This document shows, one piece after another, positions 27,180 through 36,477 of a stretch of 64,000 bases of DNA (position 1 is its first letter; every line of letters starts with the position of its first letter). This DNA is from Candidatus Thioglobus sp. REDSEA-S12_B1 (GTDB taxonomy: Bacteria > Pseudomonadota > Gammaproteobacteria > PS1 > Pseudothioglobaceae): contig LURN01000011.1 of the NCBI GenBank assembly GCA_001628405.1, positions 20,864 through 84,863 on the forward strand, written 5' to 3'. The notes below the pieces were generated by a model, which was given only the letters and a program-made list of their open reading frames with translations, was not told the DNA's origin and did no database searches. Made by a program: the position numbers and the translations under genes.

Positions 27180-28039
27180 TTAAAGAGTATTTGTCGGTTG
27201 ATTCTTGCAGTTTGGGAGAGGGGCCTCTATGGCATCCAAAGCTAGACTCTTTGTTTTGGTTTGACATTAACGCCCATAAGATGTTCAATTGGAAGGACGG
27301 TGAATTAAAAGTTTGGAAATTCTCTGAGCCAGTATCTGCTGCTGGCTGGGTTGATGACGAAAGCTTAGTTGTTGCCACTGCGTCATCACTAATTAGGTTA
27401 TCGCTCACCTCAGACATCAGAACATCTTTAGTCGACTTAGAGGCTGACATGCCGCATACACGCTCAAATGATGGCCGAGCTGACCCATGGGGCGGATTTT
27501 GGATTGGGACAATGGGACTCAATGCAGAAAAAGAAGCGGGCTCAATCTATCGTTTTTACAAAGGCCAGTTAAAAAAAATACATCAACACTTGACTATTCC
27601 AAATAGTATTTGTTTTTCACCCGATAAAAGATTTGTTTACTTTGCAGACACTAGACAAGAGAAAATCTGGAGACAAGATCTAGACCTAGATTCAGGCTGG
27701 CCAATTAATGAGCCAACTGTATTTATTGATTTTAAAGCGCAAGGCCTTCATCCTGACGGATCCGTTTGTGATAGCGAGGGCTTTCTTTGGAATGCTCAAT
27801 ATGGAGCTTCTAGGTTAGCTAGATACAGTCCAGAGGGGTGGTTAGACAGAGTAGAGAACTTTCCAGCTTCTCAAGTCACATGCCCAGCTTTTGGGGGTGA
27901 ATCCTATAGCACTATTTTTGTTACGTCTGCTAGCCAGGGGCTTAATGATGGTGATTTGAAAGTTGAACCATTGGCTGGTAAAGTGTTTCATTTTGAATCT
28001 GACGCGGTCGGTCTGGCTGAGTATCAAGTCGTATTGTGA
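27176..28039 (+). CDS. SMP-30/gluconolactonase-family lactonase (probable galactonolactonase)
   Basis: A 287-residue six-bladed beta-propeller of the SMP-30/gluconolactonase family. Likely metal ligands are Glu in LGEGPLWHP (about residue 14), Asn in IPNSICFSPD and Asp in HPDGSVCDSEG. It would hydrolyse galactonolactone, made by the SDR, to galactonate. There is no signal peptide. It sits between dgoA (4 bp overlap) and the GH42 gene. Confidence 0.88.
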   Translation: MIKEYLSVDSCSLGEGPLWHPKLDSLFWFDINAHKMFNWKDGELKVWKFSEPVSAAGWVDDESLVVATASSLIRLSLTSDIRTSLVDLEADMPHTRSNDGRADPWGGFWIGTMGLNAEKEAGSIYRFYKGQLKKIHQHLTIPNSICFSPDKRFVYFADTRQEKIWRQDLDLDSGWPINEPTVFIDFKAQGLHPDGSVCDSEGFLWNAQYGASRLARYSPEGWLDRVENFPASQVTCPAFGGESYSTIFVTSASQGLNDGDLKVEPLAGKVFHFESDAVGLAEYQVVL

Positions 28040-28046
28040 GGCAATC

Positions 28047-29948
28047 ATGAATCCAAAACTAGGAAGCTGTTATTATCCTGAACACTGGCCTGAGGATCAG
28101 TGGCAGAAGGATGCAGAGGATATGATTGCTTCAGGTTTAACCTGGGTTAGAATTGGAGAATTTGCCTGGAGTCGACTAGAGCCAGAAGAGGGTGATTACA
28201 ACTTCGAATGGCTTGATCGAGCTATTTCCATTTTGGGCTCTGCTGGTTTAAATGTCGTCATGAGTACCCCAACTGCAACACCTCCTCGATGGGTTGTTGA
28301 CAAGTGGCCAGATATGCTTATTGTGGATGATGAAGGGCGGACTCGTCGATCTGGATCCAGAAGACACTATTGCTTTTCGCATGAGGGGTATCTGAATGAG
28401 GCGATCAAAATTTCAGAAATCGTTGCCAAGCGATATGGAGCAAATCCATACATTAAGGCATGGCAGCTCGATAATGAATATGGCTGTCACGACACAACTC
28501 TTTCATACAGTGTCTCGGCTTTAAGAGCTTTTAGAATCTGGCTTGAAAAAAAATATAAAACGATTGATCGACTCAATGAGTCATGGAAGAATGTTTTCTG
28601 GTCTATGGATTACAATGATTTTGAACAAATAGAGTTACCAAATTTAACGGTTACCGATCCTAATCCAATTCATGCCCTCGACTTTAGGCGCTTCAGCTCG
28701 GACCAAGTTATTAATTTCAATCAAAGTCAGTCTCAAGTCTTAAGAAAATATACTCAAATGCCCCTGATTCATAACTATATGGGTCGTATTACTGACTTTA
28801 ATCATTATGAAGTAGGAGAAGATTTGGATGTAGCAAGCTGGGATAGTTACCCTTTGGGTTTTCTTGAGGATCGATCAAATCAAAGTGATGAATTTAAGAC
28901 CAAATTTATGCGTTTTGGGGATCCAGATTTTCAGTCTTTTCATCATGATTTATACCGAACTGTTGGTAATGGCAGGTGGTGGGTTATGGAGCAGCAGCCT
29001 GGACCAGTTAATTGGGCGCCATTCAATCCTGAACCTGCAACTGGAGCGGTCAGACTTTGGACCTGGGAGGCGATTGCTCATGGCGCTGAAGTGGTTAGTT
29101 ATTTTCGCTGGAGACAAGCTCCATTTGCACAAGAGCAAATGCATGCAGGACTTCAAAGGCCTGATGGGGTAGCTGCTCCAGGTTTAAATGAGGCATCTCA
29201 GGTGTTTTCTGAGTTGAAGAATTTTGAGAGTATTGATCAAGTACAATCAAAAATTGCACTTATTTTTGACTACGAGAGTTGTTGGGCCTGGGAAGTTCAA
29301 CCTCAAGGTAAAGACTTTAACTATTTTGAGTTGGTTTATGATTATTACAAGGCTCTTAGAGCGCTTGGACTATCAATAGATATTTTGCCTCCAAATCAAG
29401 GTGATTTAAGCGGCTATAAAGTGGTTTTAATGCCCGGCTTAATGCATATTGGAGATGAGCTCAGCAGAGCAATGAAGGAGTTTGACGGTGTTTTAATTTC
29501 AGGACCAAGAACTGGTTCCAAAACTCTTGATATGGCTATACCTGAAAAACTACCACCGTTAATACCAGGCATCAACGGGACGGTTGCTCGCGTTGAATCA
29601 TTAAGGCCAAATGTAACAATATCAATCAAAGAGCTAGGAAATTTTAAAAAGTGGATGGAGACTTTGGTTGACTCTGACAATGTTATTCAATTCTGTGATG
29701 ACGGTAGGCCAGCAATTATTGGAAATGAAAACAATTTTTATATTACTGGTTGGGCTGATCAGGAGACTTTAAAAAATATATTCTCTGGAGTATGCGACTC
29801 TCAAGATATAAGTTTTACTGAGTTAAATGATTGTGTAAGAACAAGAGAGACCTCAAGCTACCGTTTTTGGTTTAATTTTAGTGAAGAGGAGTCAACAGTT
29901 GGTTCAATCAAAATTCCAGCCTCAGGAGTGATCTGGGAAGCTATTTGA
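28047..29948 (+). CDS. Beta-galactosidase, glycoside hydrolase family 42
   Basis: A 633-residue GH42 enzyme. N-terminal YYPEHWPEDQW and RIGEFAWSRLEP are diagnostic. The acid/base is Glu144 in LDNEYG and the nucleophile Glu315 in MEQQPGPVNW; a C-terminal trimerisation domain (glutamine-amidotransferase-like) follows. There is no signal peptide, so it hydrolyses beta-galactosides in the cytoplasm. I chose ATG 28047 because GTGAGG lies just upstream and homology begins there; longer frames run back into the lactonase gene. Its stop is 1 bp from the 3' end of the convergent ATPase gene. Confidence 0.92.
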   Translation: MNPKLGSCYYPEHWPEDQWQKDAEDMIASGLTWVRIGEFAWSRLEPEEGDYNFEWLDRAISILGSAGLNVVMSTPTATPPRWVVDKWPDMLIVDDEGRTRRSGSRRHYCFSHEGYLNEAIKISEIVAKRYGANPYIKAWQLDNEYGCHDTTLSYSVSALRAFRIWLEKKYKTIDRLNESWKNVFWSMDYNDFEQIELPNLTVTDPNPIHALDFRRFSSDQVINFNQSQSQVLRKYTQMPLIHNYMGRITDFNHYEVGEDLDVASWDSYPLGFLEDRSNQSDEFKTKFMRFGDPDFQSFHHDLYRTVGNGRWWVMEQQPGPVNWAPFNPEPATGAVRLWTWEAIAHGAEVVSYFRWRQAPFAQEQMHAGLQRPDGVAAPGLNEASQVFSELKNFESIDQVQSKIALIFDYESCWAWEVQPQGKDFNYFELVYDYYKALRALGLSIDILPPNQGDLSGYKVVLMPGLMHIGDELSRAMKEFDGVLISGPRTGSKTLDMAIPEKLPPLIPGINGTVARVESLRPNVTISIKELGNFKKWMETLVDSDNVIQFCDDGRPAIIGNENNFYITGWADQETLKNIFSGVCDSQDISFTELNDCVRTRETSSYRFWFNFSEEESTVGSIKIPASGVIWEAI

Positions 29949-29949
29949 T

Positions 29950-31008
29950 TTATTTAATTCTGAGCTCAGTTTTAGGGTCAAAAAGTAAAACTTTTGAAGT
30001 TTTAGCTTCTATCCCAACCATTGAGCCAGTTGCAGGTAGTTTTTCTTCTCTTGATTCAACTACAATCTTTTCGCCATTTGGTGTTTTAAGGTAGACATAA
30101 GAAATATCTCCTAATGCCTCAGTGAATTCAACTTCAAGGTCCCCTTTATCAACAAGATTTAGATGCTGAGGTCTCATACCAATAAGTAATTCTGAGTGAG
30201 AAGAAGAAATTGATTTACTGATCTCAATATTGATCGATTTTAGGCTAGGTATTGAAAGTTTAGATCCATTAACCTCGCCTCTGACAAAATTGATTGTTGG
30301 CGAGCCAATAAACCCTGCAACAAAAACATTTTTGGGGTCATCATAAAGCGATAGAGGTGTTCCAACCTGCTGAACTAAGCCATCCTTTAAGACAACTATC
30401 TTGTCAGCCAAGGTCATAGCTTCAACTTGGTCATGTGTAACATAAATAATGGTCGTACCCAGTTCGCGATGAAGTCGGGAGATTTCAACACGCATTTCAA
30501 CCCTAAGTTCAGCATCAAGGTTAGATAAAGGCTCATCAAATAAAAATACTTCTGGTCCCCTAACAATTGACCTGCCTATAGCAACTCTTTGTCTTTGACC
30601 ACCGGAGAGAGTTTTAGGTTTTCTATCAAGATACTCCTCCAAGTGGAGAATAGCTGCAGCTTCGTTAACCTTTTTATCAATTTCAGCCTGAGGAACTTTG
30701 GACATCTTAAGTCCAAAGCCCATATTTTCCTTAACTGTCATATGAGGGTAAAGAGCATACGACTGAAATACCATCGCAATTCCTCGATCAGCAGGGTGCA
30801 TACTGGTAACGTCTTTATCTCCAATATGAATTTGCCCGCTGGTCACCTCCTCTAAACCAGAAATCATTCTAAGTAATGTAGACTTTCCGCAACCTGATGG
30901 GCCAACGAAGACGCAAAATTCACCATCTTGAATCTCTAAGTCAATTCCATGGATGACTTCTAATTCATCATATTTTTTTGTAGCGTTGGATATATTTAAA
31001 GATGCCAT
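29950..31008 (-). CDS. MalK/UgpC-like sugar ABC transporter ATPase (probably for the galactoside importer)
   Basis: A 352-residue ATPase with Walker A GPSGCGKST (about 38-46), Q-loop VFQSYALYPHM, signature LSGGQRQRV, Walker B and HD switch, then a C-terminal TOBE/OB regulatory domain (IGMRPQHL onward). It is co-transcribed after iclR (17-bp gap) and converges with the galactosidase operon, which encodes permeases but no ATPase. Pairing with those permeases is therefore likely. MalK-type ATPases can be shared, so it might also serve other sugar importers here. Confidence 0.9.
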   Translation of the reverse strand: MASLNISNATKKYDELEVIHGIDLEIQDGEFCVFVGPSGCGKSTLLRMISGLEEVTSGQIHIGDKDVTSMHPADRGIAMVFQSYALYPHMTVKENMGFGLKMSKVPQAEIDKKVNEAAAILHLEEYLDRKPKTLSGGQRQRVAIGRSIVRGPEVFLFDEPLSNLDAELRVEMRVEISRLHRELGTTIIYVTHDQVEAMTLADKIVVLKDGLVQQVGTPLSLYDDPKNVFVAGFIGSPTINFVRGEVNGSKLSIPSLKSINIEISKSISSSHSELLIGMRPQHLNLVDKGDLEVEFTEALGDISYVYLKTPNGEKIVVESREEKLPATGSMVGIEAKTSKVLLFDPKTELRIK

Positions 31009-31025
31009 AACTAATTCAATTTAAA

Positions 31026-31814
31026 CTAATATTTTTTTTCTGGGAAGCTCCAAGCTCCAGCCTCTCTTCCAATTAATTCAGAAGTCTCGAGTAATTCAGG
31101 CTTAAATTTTTCAAGGCTTTTAAGGCTATGAATATCAATCGAGCTAGTAATCGAAAGACCGCCAATAACCTTGCCATTAGATGTAAGGATTGGCGAAGAG
31201 ATGCAAATGATTTTTTCCTCATGCTCCTGTCGATCAAACGCAATCCCCTCTTTTTTAATAGAGGCCAGTTCTTTTTTTAGTGCTTTCGCAGAGGTAATCG
31301 TGTGTTGCGTATATTTATGAAAAGCTTGCTTCGATATTACCTTATTTAACTCTGACTCATCCAAGAAAGCCATCATTGCCTTTCCTACACCCGTACAGTA
31401 AGCGGGCCCAACCTTGCCAGCTTGAGAATACATCTCAATGGGTGATGCAGGATTTCTCTTGTCAACATACAAAACTTGACCATTATCGAGCTCTGCAAGA
31501 TGAACTGTTTCTCCAACTTTTGCTGATAAATCATCAATAAAAGGAACAGCAACAGGAGCTAGTGAACTTTGTAACCATGCAGAATGAGCCATTCTCACAA
31601 GCTTAAGTCCGAGCTTGTAAGTTTGCTCTTCTTCATTGTAGCTAAGCATATCTTGATTTAAAAGTGTTTGGAGGAGCCTGTAAAGTGTAGCTTTTGGATA
31701 CTTGCTGGTTTTTAACAAACTTGAGAATCTAACTGGAGATCCAATTTCAGCAACTTCACTCAGAACGTCAAGCGCTTTTCCAACAGTGCCGTCTCCTCGT
31801 TTCTCATTTGTCAT
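31026..31814 (-). CDS. IclR-family transcriptional regulator
   Basis: A 262-residue protein with an N-terminal winged helix (about 10-75; FSSLLKTSKYPKATLYRLLQ) and a C-terminal IclR effector domain (about 80-255; GQVLYVDKRNPASPI, CTGVGKAMMAF, HEEKIICISSPI). Relatives include KdgR and other sugar-acid regulators. It is transcribed divergently from glpK and ahead of malK. It is the only sugar-type regulator in the 18-44 kb part, so it is the best candidate to bind the shared TGGAAC motif before both sugar importers (inference). Confidence 0.9.
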   Translation of the reverse strand: MTNEKRGDGTVGKALDVLSEVAEIGSPVRFSSLLKTSKYPKATLYRLLQTLLNQDMLSYNEEEQTYKLGLKLVRMAHSAWLQSSLAPVAVPFIDDLSAKVGETVHLAELDNGQVLYVDKRNPASPIEMYSQAGKVGPAYCTGVGKAMMAFLDESELNKVISKQAFHKYTQHTITSAKALKKELASIKKEGIAFDRQEHEEKIICISSPILTSNGKVIGGLSITSSIDIHSLKSLEKFKPELLETSELIGREAGAWSFPEKKY

Positions 31815-31873
31815 ATCTTAACTCAGTGTATATTCAAAATTAATGGCTCTAAGCAATGTTTTTAGGGTCATTT

Positions 31874-31903
31874 TTGAATAAATTTTAACAGATAATGTAT
31901 ACT
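31874..31903 (+). promoter_or_regulatory. Candidate glpK promoter in the iclR-glpK divergent region
   Basis: TTGAAT (31874-31879) and TATACT (31898-31903) are separated by 18 bp and point toward glpK, leaving a leader of about 110 nt. The sequence around the -10 (ATGTATACT then ACATTTGAAT) matches the -10 surroundings at 17979-17994 and 38977-38994, suggesting a shared promoter class. The TGGAAC 15-mer seen at the other two sites is not present here. Confidence 0.5.
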
Positions 31904-32020
31904 ACATTTGAATAAGTTTTCAATAGTAAAACTATGTTTCATTATTTGGAAAAACTTGATAAAATTCATTATATTGGTCCTTAAAAAAGGCAAATTTAAC
32001 AATAAATTTAAGAGAATAAG

Positions 32021-33520
32021 ATGGCAAAAAAGAGTACGTATGTTCTATCAATTGATCAGGGGACAACCTCATCGAGAGGTGTTATATTTGATAAAAACTA
32101 TGAAATTGTTTCAATAGGTCAAAAAGAATTTACACAATTTTTCCCAGATTCGGGTTGGGTTGAGCATGATCCAGAAGAGATTTGGATGTCTACGCTTGAA
32201 AGTTGTCACAGCGCTCTCAAAGAATCAAAAATAGACCCGAGCCAGATTCGAGCCGTTGGTATTACAAATCAGAGAGAAACTACAGTAGTGTGGGATAAAG
32301 ACACTGGTAAGCCTATTTATAATGCAATTGTATGGCAAGATCGTAGAACTTCTGATCAATGCCAAAATTTGAAGGATTTAGGTCATGAGTCACTCGTTAA
32401 TGAAAAAACAGGCTTGTTGTTGGATCCATATTTTTGTGCCACCAAAATTGCTTGGATTCTTGATAATGTTTCAGGAGCAAGGCAGAAGGCTAATGAAGGC
32501 CAACTTCTTTTTGGGACAATTGACTGCTTTCTTATGTGGCGCTTGAGCAATCAACAAATTCACTCAACTGATGCTACTAATGCTTGTAGAACGATGCTAT
32601 ACAATATCCATGATGGTTGCTGGGATGAAGACTTGTTAAAGCTTTTTAACATTCCATCATCTATGCTACCTAAGGTTTGTGATAATGCTGCTGACTTTGG
32701 AAAGGTTGATGAAAGTATCTTTGGTTCAGAAATTCCTATTACTGCATCGATTGGAGATCAGCCTTCGGCTCTGGTTGGGCAGGCATGTTTTCAGCCCGGA
32801 ATGGTTAAGTCTACTTATGGTACCGGATGTTTTGTTTTAATCAATACCGGCTATCAGCCAGTTAAGTCTAACAATAAATTACTAACTACTCTAGCTTTCC
32901 AAGTAAATGGTAAAACCTGCTATGCTCTTGAAGGCTCAATCTTTGTTGCTGGAGCAGCAGTTCAGTGGCTTCGAGATGGCCTAAAGTTTATTGAGTCAGC
33001 GCAAGAATCTGAAAGCCTAGCAATGCAGGCTGATGACTCACAAGATGTTTATTTGGTTCCTGCATTTGTTGGATTAGGTGCTCCATATTGGGATCCTGAT
33101 TGTCGAGGTGCACTTTTTGGTATGACTCGAAATACTGGCCCCGCTGAAATCACAAAAGCAACTCTTGAGTCTGTCTGCTATCAAACCTCTGATTTATTGA
33201 GTGCAATTGCAAAAGATTTAGGTGAAGGTAAACTCAGCGCTATTAGAGTAGATGGAGGTATGGCTGCATCAAATTGGACTATGCAAATGCTTTCAGATTT
33301 AGTTGAGCTCCCAGTTGACAGGCCCAAAAATCTAGAGACTACTGCTCTAGGAGCAGCCTACTTGGCTGGAATGCAGATTGGTTTTTATCCGTCAATGAGT
33401 GATTTTTCAGATTCTTGGCAATCAGACAGTCAATTCAATTCAAAAATGACAAGTGATTCTCGAGAAAGAAAGCTTGCTGGATGGAAAGACGCTGTGAAAA
33501 GAACGCTTTCCAATAATTAA
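32021..33520 (+). CDS. glpK: Glycerol kinase
   Basis: A 499-residue FGGY-family kinase with the GlpK-specific N-terminus [25 protein letters not shown], the substrate region [31 protein letters not shown] and [11 protein letters not shown]. It phosphorylates glycerol to sn-glycerol 3-phosphate in the cytoplasm. No glycerol facilitator and no GlpD are adjacent. Instead it stands alone between two sugar catabolic clusters and diverges from iclR. This suggests that the glycerol comes from hydrolysis of an imported glycerol glycoside (inference). Its stop codon overlaps that of the convergent dehydrogenase gene. Confidence 0.95.
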   Translation: MAKKSTYVLSIDQGTTSSRGVIFDKNYEIVSIGQKEFTQFFPDSGWVEHDPEEIWMSTLESCHSALKESKIDPSQIRAVGITNQRETTVVWDKDTGKPIYNAIVWQDRRTSDQCQNLKDLGHESLVNEKTGLLLDPYFCATKIAWILDNVSGARQKANEGQLLFGTIDCFLMWRLSNQQIHSTDATNACRTMLYNIHDGCWDEDLLKLFNIPSSMLPKVCDNAADFGKVDESIFGSEIPITASIGDQPSALVGQACFQPGMVKSTYGTGCFVLINTGYQPVKSNNKLLTTLAFQVNGKTCYALEGSIFVAGAAVQWLRDGLKFIESAQESESLAMQADDSQDVYLVPAFVGLGAPYWDPDCRGALFGMTRNTGPAEITKATLESVCYQTSDLLSAIAKDLGEGKLSAIRVDGGMAASNWTMQMLSDLVELPVDRPKNLETTALGAAYLAGMQIGFYPSMSDFSDSWQSDSQFNSKMTSDSRERKLAGWKDAVKRTLSNN

Positions 33521-34443
33521 CTCTCAAGAAAATCAATCGTCTTTTCTGCAATAAATTGACTAACTCTGACGTTTGATTCAGATGTTACACCTGAGTTGTG
33601 AGGGGTTAGAATACAGTTCATTGAGTTTGAGATTTGTTTATAAAAGTCCTCTTGAACTGGCTCAGAGCTATACACGTCAAGAGCAAAGCCACTAATTACA
33701 TTTTGACTATAAGCTTTAATCAAATCAATCTCGTTGACAATTGAACCTCTTGAAGAGTTAATAATAATTGGATTGCGCTTCATCAAATTAAATGAATTTT
33801 CATTGATTAAGTCTCTTGTGTCATTGGTTAAGGGAAGGTGAATCGAAATTACATCAGAAAGACTAAAGAGCTTTTCTTGTTCCACAAGAGATATATTGAA
33901 TTCAGAGACATCGGATTTCTGAACAAAAGGGTCGTAAGCGATTACTTCTGCTCCAAAGACCTGGGCCAACCGACAGACCTTTCTACCGATGGTACCAAAA
34001 CCAAGAAGTCCAAGAGTTTTTCCGCCTAACTCTCTCGACTCAATAGAGGTTCTTGGCCATTGCCCAGAAGCAGTTCCGGCGTGAGCAATTGGTATATTTT
34101 TTAATAATGATAATGCACAAGTAATGACATATTCAGCTACCGAGTCAGCATTCATGCCTGTTGCTGGTTGAACAAAAATACCATTAGCTGAACAAAAATC
34201 AGTATCAATATTGTCTAGACCGACACCTAGTCTTCCAACAAAACTTAATTTATTCGCCTTCAATAGAAGTTCTTCAGTAAGCTGAGTCTTATTTCGAACT
34301 ATGACAGCATCAGTTTCCATAATTAAAGAGCTCAAATTCTCGTGATTTTCATGAAGACTAGGATCATAAGTTACTTCAAAAATTTTTGAAATTTTATCAA
34401 CACTGTCTTGCTCCATGAATTCTGTTATTAGTACTTTTTTCAT
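33517..34443 (-). CDS. D-2-hydroxyacid dehydrogenase family NAD-dependent enzyme (SerA-like, short)
   Basis: A 308-residue enzyme with the D-2-hydroxyacid dehydrogenase layout: NAD motif GFGTIG (148-153) and catalytic Arg232, Glu261 and His282 (PHNSG). It lacks the C-terminal ACT domain of serine-pathway SerA, so a catabolic role is likely. The family includes 3-phosphoglycerate, glyoxylate and (S)-sulfolactate (SlcC-type) dehydrogenases. It is last in a five-gene minus-strand operon with a YihV-like kinase and YihT-like aldolase, so a C3 hydroxyacid or aldehyde from that pathway is a plausible substrate. The precise reaction is not known from sequence. Confidence 0.8.
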   Translation of the reverse strand: MKKVLITEFMEQDSVDKISKIFEVTYDPSLHENHENLSSLIMETDAVIVRNKTQLTEELLLKANKLSFVGRLGVGLDNIDTDFCSANGIFVQPATGMNADSVAEYVITCALSLLKNIPIAHAGTASGQWPRTSIESRELGGKTLGLLGFGTIGRKVCRLAQVFGAEVIAYDPFVQKSDVSEFNISLVEQEKLFSLSDVISIHLPLTNDTRDLINENSFNLMKRNPIIINSSRGSIVNEIDLIKAYSQNVISGFALDVYSSEPVQEDFYKQISNSMNCILTPHNSGVTSESNVRVSQFIAEKTIDFLES

Positions 34444-34446
34444 TGT

Positions 34447-35352
34447 CTATATTTGTTTAGATGGTTCTATTTGATTTAAAAATTCTTTTACTTCTGGATA
34501 GTCTGGGAGAGTTTTAATTCCTCCAGATCTAGTGCACTTGAGGGATGCGGTAGCAGTTGCTAACTCGATAGCCTCCTTTGAGGTTTTAGTCCTGATAAAT
34601 TGAGCAAACGCTCCATGAAAAACGTCTCCAGCGCCATTAGTCTCTTTGACGTTAATCTTTGGGGATTGACAATGGAAAATATCTCCATTTTCAATCCAAT
34701 AAACGCCTTTAGCTCCAAGAGTTACAGCATAAAACTTTTGATTTTTTTGGTAAAGACTTTTTAATGCATCAATAATTGGCATATTGTCTGTGAAGCGATT
34801 TAATCCAGTTTCAGAAAAAATTGGGTGAGAGGCAAAATTAACCACGTCATCTAGAAGATTGCTTTTGGTGAAATTATCAAGGTCGACAACGCAATTAACC
34901 TTGTATTTATAAGATTCTACTGCAACGTGATGGGCGGCTTCAATCCAATTCGTATCCACAAGATATGACTGGTTTTCAGAAAACTCAAATGCGGGTAAGG
35001 ATTTATCATTAGTCAGCTTTTCTTCGTTAAATACTGCGAGCATTCTTTCACCTTTTCGATCCTCAAATATATGACTTTGAGATGTTTGAGCATCGACTAC
35101 ATCAATAGACTTTTGGATAGATATTCCAGAATTTAGCAATTCCGACTTTAAATAATCAGCAGCATCATCGTCGCCAAAACGCCCTATAAATTCAGCTTCG
35201 CCACCTAGTGATTTAATTGCAAAACTTGCAACTGGAGCAGGTCCGCCTAGGCGTTTTTCAAGCCCATTAGCAACCAACTTAATAGGTTTTTCAGGAAATT
35301 CCTCAATCTTGATAACTCTATCCAGAAAAATTGGTCCAACACATGTAATCAT
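34447..35352 (-). CDS. PfkB-family sugar kinase resembling YihV (sulfofructose kinase)
   Basis: A 301-residue ribokinase/PfkB-fold kinase. The sugar-binding segment RLGGPAPVASFA is at 35-44, FIGRFGDDD at 55-63, and the catalytic GAGD (240-243, base Asp243) is followed by VFHGAF. The stretch LKCTRSGG (271-278) followed by LPD closely resembles YihV, the 6-deoxy-6-sulfofructose kinase, as I remember it. It would phosphorylate a ketose at C1. Generic fructose- or ketohexose-kinase activity remains possible. It lies 3 bp before the dehydrogenase gene. Confidence 0.82.
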   Translation of the reverse strand: MITCVGPIFLDRVIKIEEFPEKPIKLVANGLEKRLGGPAPVASFAIKSLGGEAEFIGRFGDDDAADYLKSELLNSGISIQKSIDVVDAQTSQSHIFEDRKGERMLAVFNEEKLTNDKSLPAFEFSENQSYLVDTNWIEAAHHVAVESYKYKVNCVVDLDNFTKSNLLDDVVNFASHPIFSETGLNRFTDNMPIIDALKSLYQKNQKFYAVTLGAKGVYWIENGDIFHCQSPKINVKETNGAGDVFHGAFAQFIRTKTSKEAIELATATASLKCTRSGGIKTLPDYPEVKEFLNQIEPSKQI

Positions 35353-35388
35353 GAGGTCAATTGTAATGAAAACAGGTGAACATTGTTG

Positions 35389-36477
35389 TTAGAGGTTAAA
35401 TTCACTCATTTGAACCACTCTTCCCTCTTTAATTGATTTTTCAGCAGCTTCTCCAATTGCGACTGCAAGTAATCCATCTCTCAGAGTAACTTCTGACTCG
35501 GTATTGTTTCTAATGGCGTTGATGAAAGAGGTGTGCTCATAATATGTAGAGCCATGGTGGTGGCCTGCATCATGTATTTTAGGGTCAACCGTTATATTTT
35601 CTTTAAATGCAGTTTGTTCGTCTCTCATTCCAATCCTGATGTCAGAGTTAGTTATCCCAGATGCATTTGATGGAACTTCGGTCTCAATTTTTCCAATAGA
35701 GCCGACAGCACACAACTCCTCTTGATATTCAGAGTTTTCCGCAAACATACATAAATCCAAGAAGGCTCTAACACCATTCTCAAAATCAACAATGACAAAA
35801 GCATTATCAATAATATCTGGTGTCATTCCATCATAGGTCTCATCAAGATGGTTTACATCTATATTGCCACTAGCATAAACTTTAGTGGGTTCACTTTGGG
35901 TAATCAGTCTCATAAGGTCAAAAAAATGACAGCACTTTTCGACTAGAGTTCCTCCAGTTTTAACAGCAAAGCGATTCCAGTCATCTACCTTGTGAAGGAA
36001 TGGGAAGCGATGTTCTCTGATTGAAAGCATCTTTAAATCACCAATAGTTTTATTATGTATCTCCTTGATCATTCTTTGAACTGGAGGCATGTATCGATAC
36101 TCCATTGCAGTCCAAATGACTCCAGGATAATTTTCAGCAAGTTTCTCAAACTCTTGACAGTCCTTGACAGTTGTACATAGAGGTTTCTCAATTAGAAGAT
36201 GAACCTCTGACTTCATGACATCTTTGAGTACATCGATATGGGTAAAGTTAGGAGTTGCAATGATAAATGCATTAGCAATATTCGCTTCAATTAAGTCATT
36301 GTAATTATCGAAGATAGCAACGTCGTTAGTAAGCAAATCAAGACTCTCTTGGATAGATTTCTCACTCGTATCACACAATGCTACAACCTCAGCATCATCT
36401 ATCAAGCCAATGTTTAAGATGTGCTCCTGTCCCATACAGCCGGCACCTATTATTGCATATTTAATTTTTTCAGTCAT
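35389..36477 (-). CDS. Gfo/Idh/MocA-family NAD(P)-dependent protein
   Basis: A 362-residue protein with N-terminal Rossmann fold (GAGCMG, 11-16), EKPL (97-100) and a C-terminal alpha/beta substrate domain (GGTLVEKCCHFFDLMR at 175-190). Members oxidise sugars or inositols, and some use NAD+ redox chemistry to cleave glycosides (GH4-like mechanism, including GH188 sulfoquinovosidases). No ordinary glycosidase gene lies in this operon, so an NAD-dependent glycosidase or a sugar dehydrogenase are both possible. It overlaps the isomerase gene by 4 bp. Function is inferred only from context. Confidence 0.78.
   Translation of the reverse strand: MTEKIKYAIIGAGCMGQEHILNIGLIDDAEVVALCDTSEKSIQESLDLLTNDVAIFDNYNDLIEANIANAFIIATPNFTHIDVLKDVMKSEVHLLIEKPLCTTVKDCQEFEKLAENYPGVIWTAMEYRYMPPVQRMIKEIHNKTIGDLKMLSIREHRFPFLHKVDDWNRFAVKTGGTLVEKCCHFFDLMRLITQSEPTKVYASGNIDVNHLDETYDGMTPDIIDNAFVIVDFENGVRAFLDLCMFAENSEYQEELCAVGSIGKIETEVPSNASGITNSDIRIGMRDEQTAFKENITVDPKIHDAGHHHGSTYYEHTSFINAIRNNTESEVTLRDGLLAVAIGEAAEKSIKEGRVVQMSEFNL

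Noticed and set aside
27963..28046. Longer N-terminus for the beta-galactosidase
   Set aside because: These codons overlap the lactonase gene; GH42 similarity and an RBS support ATG 28047.
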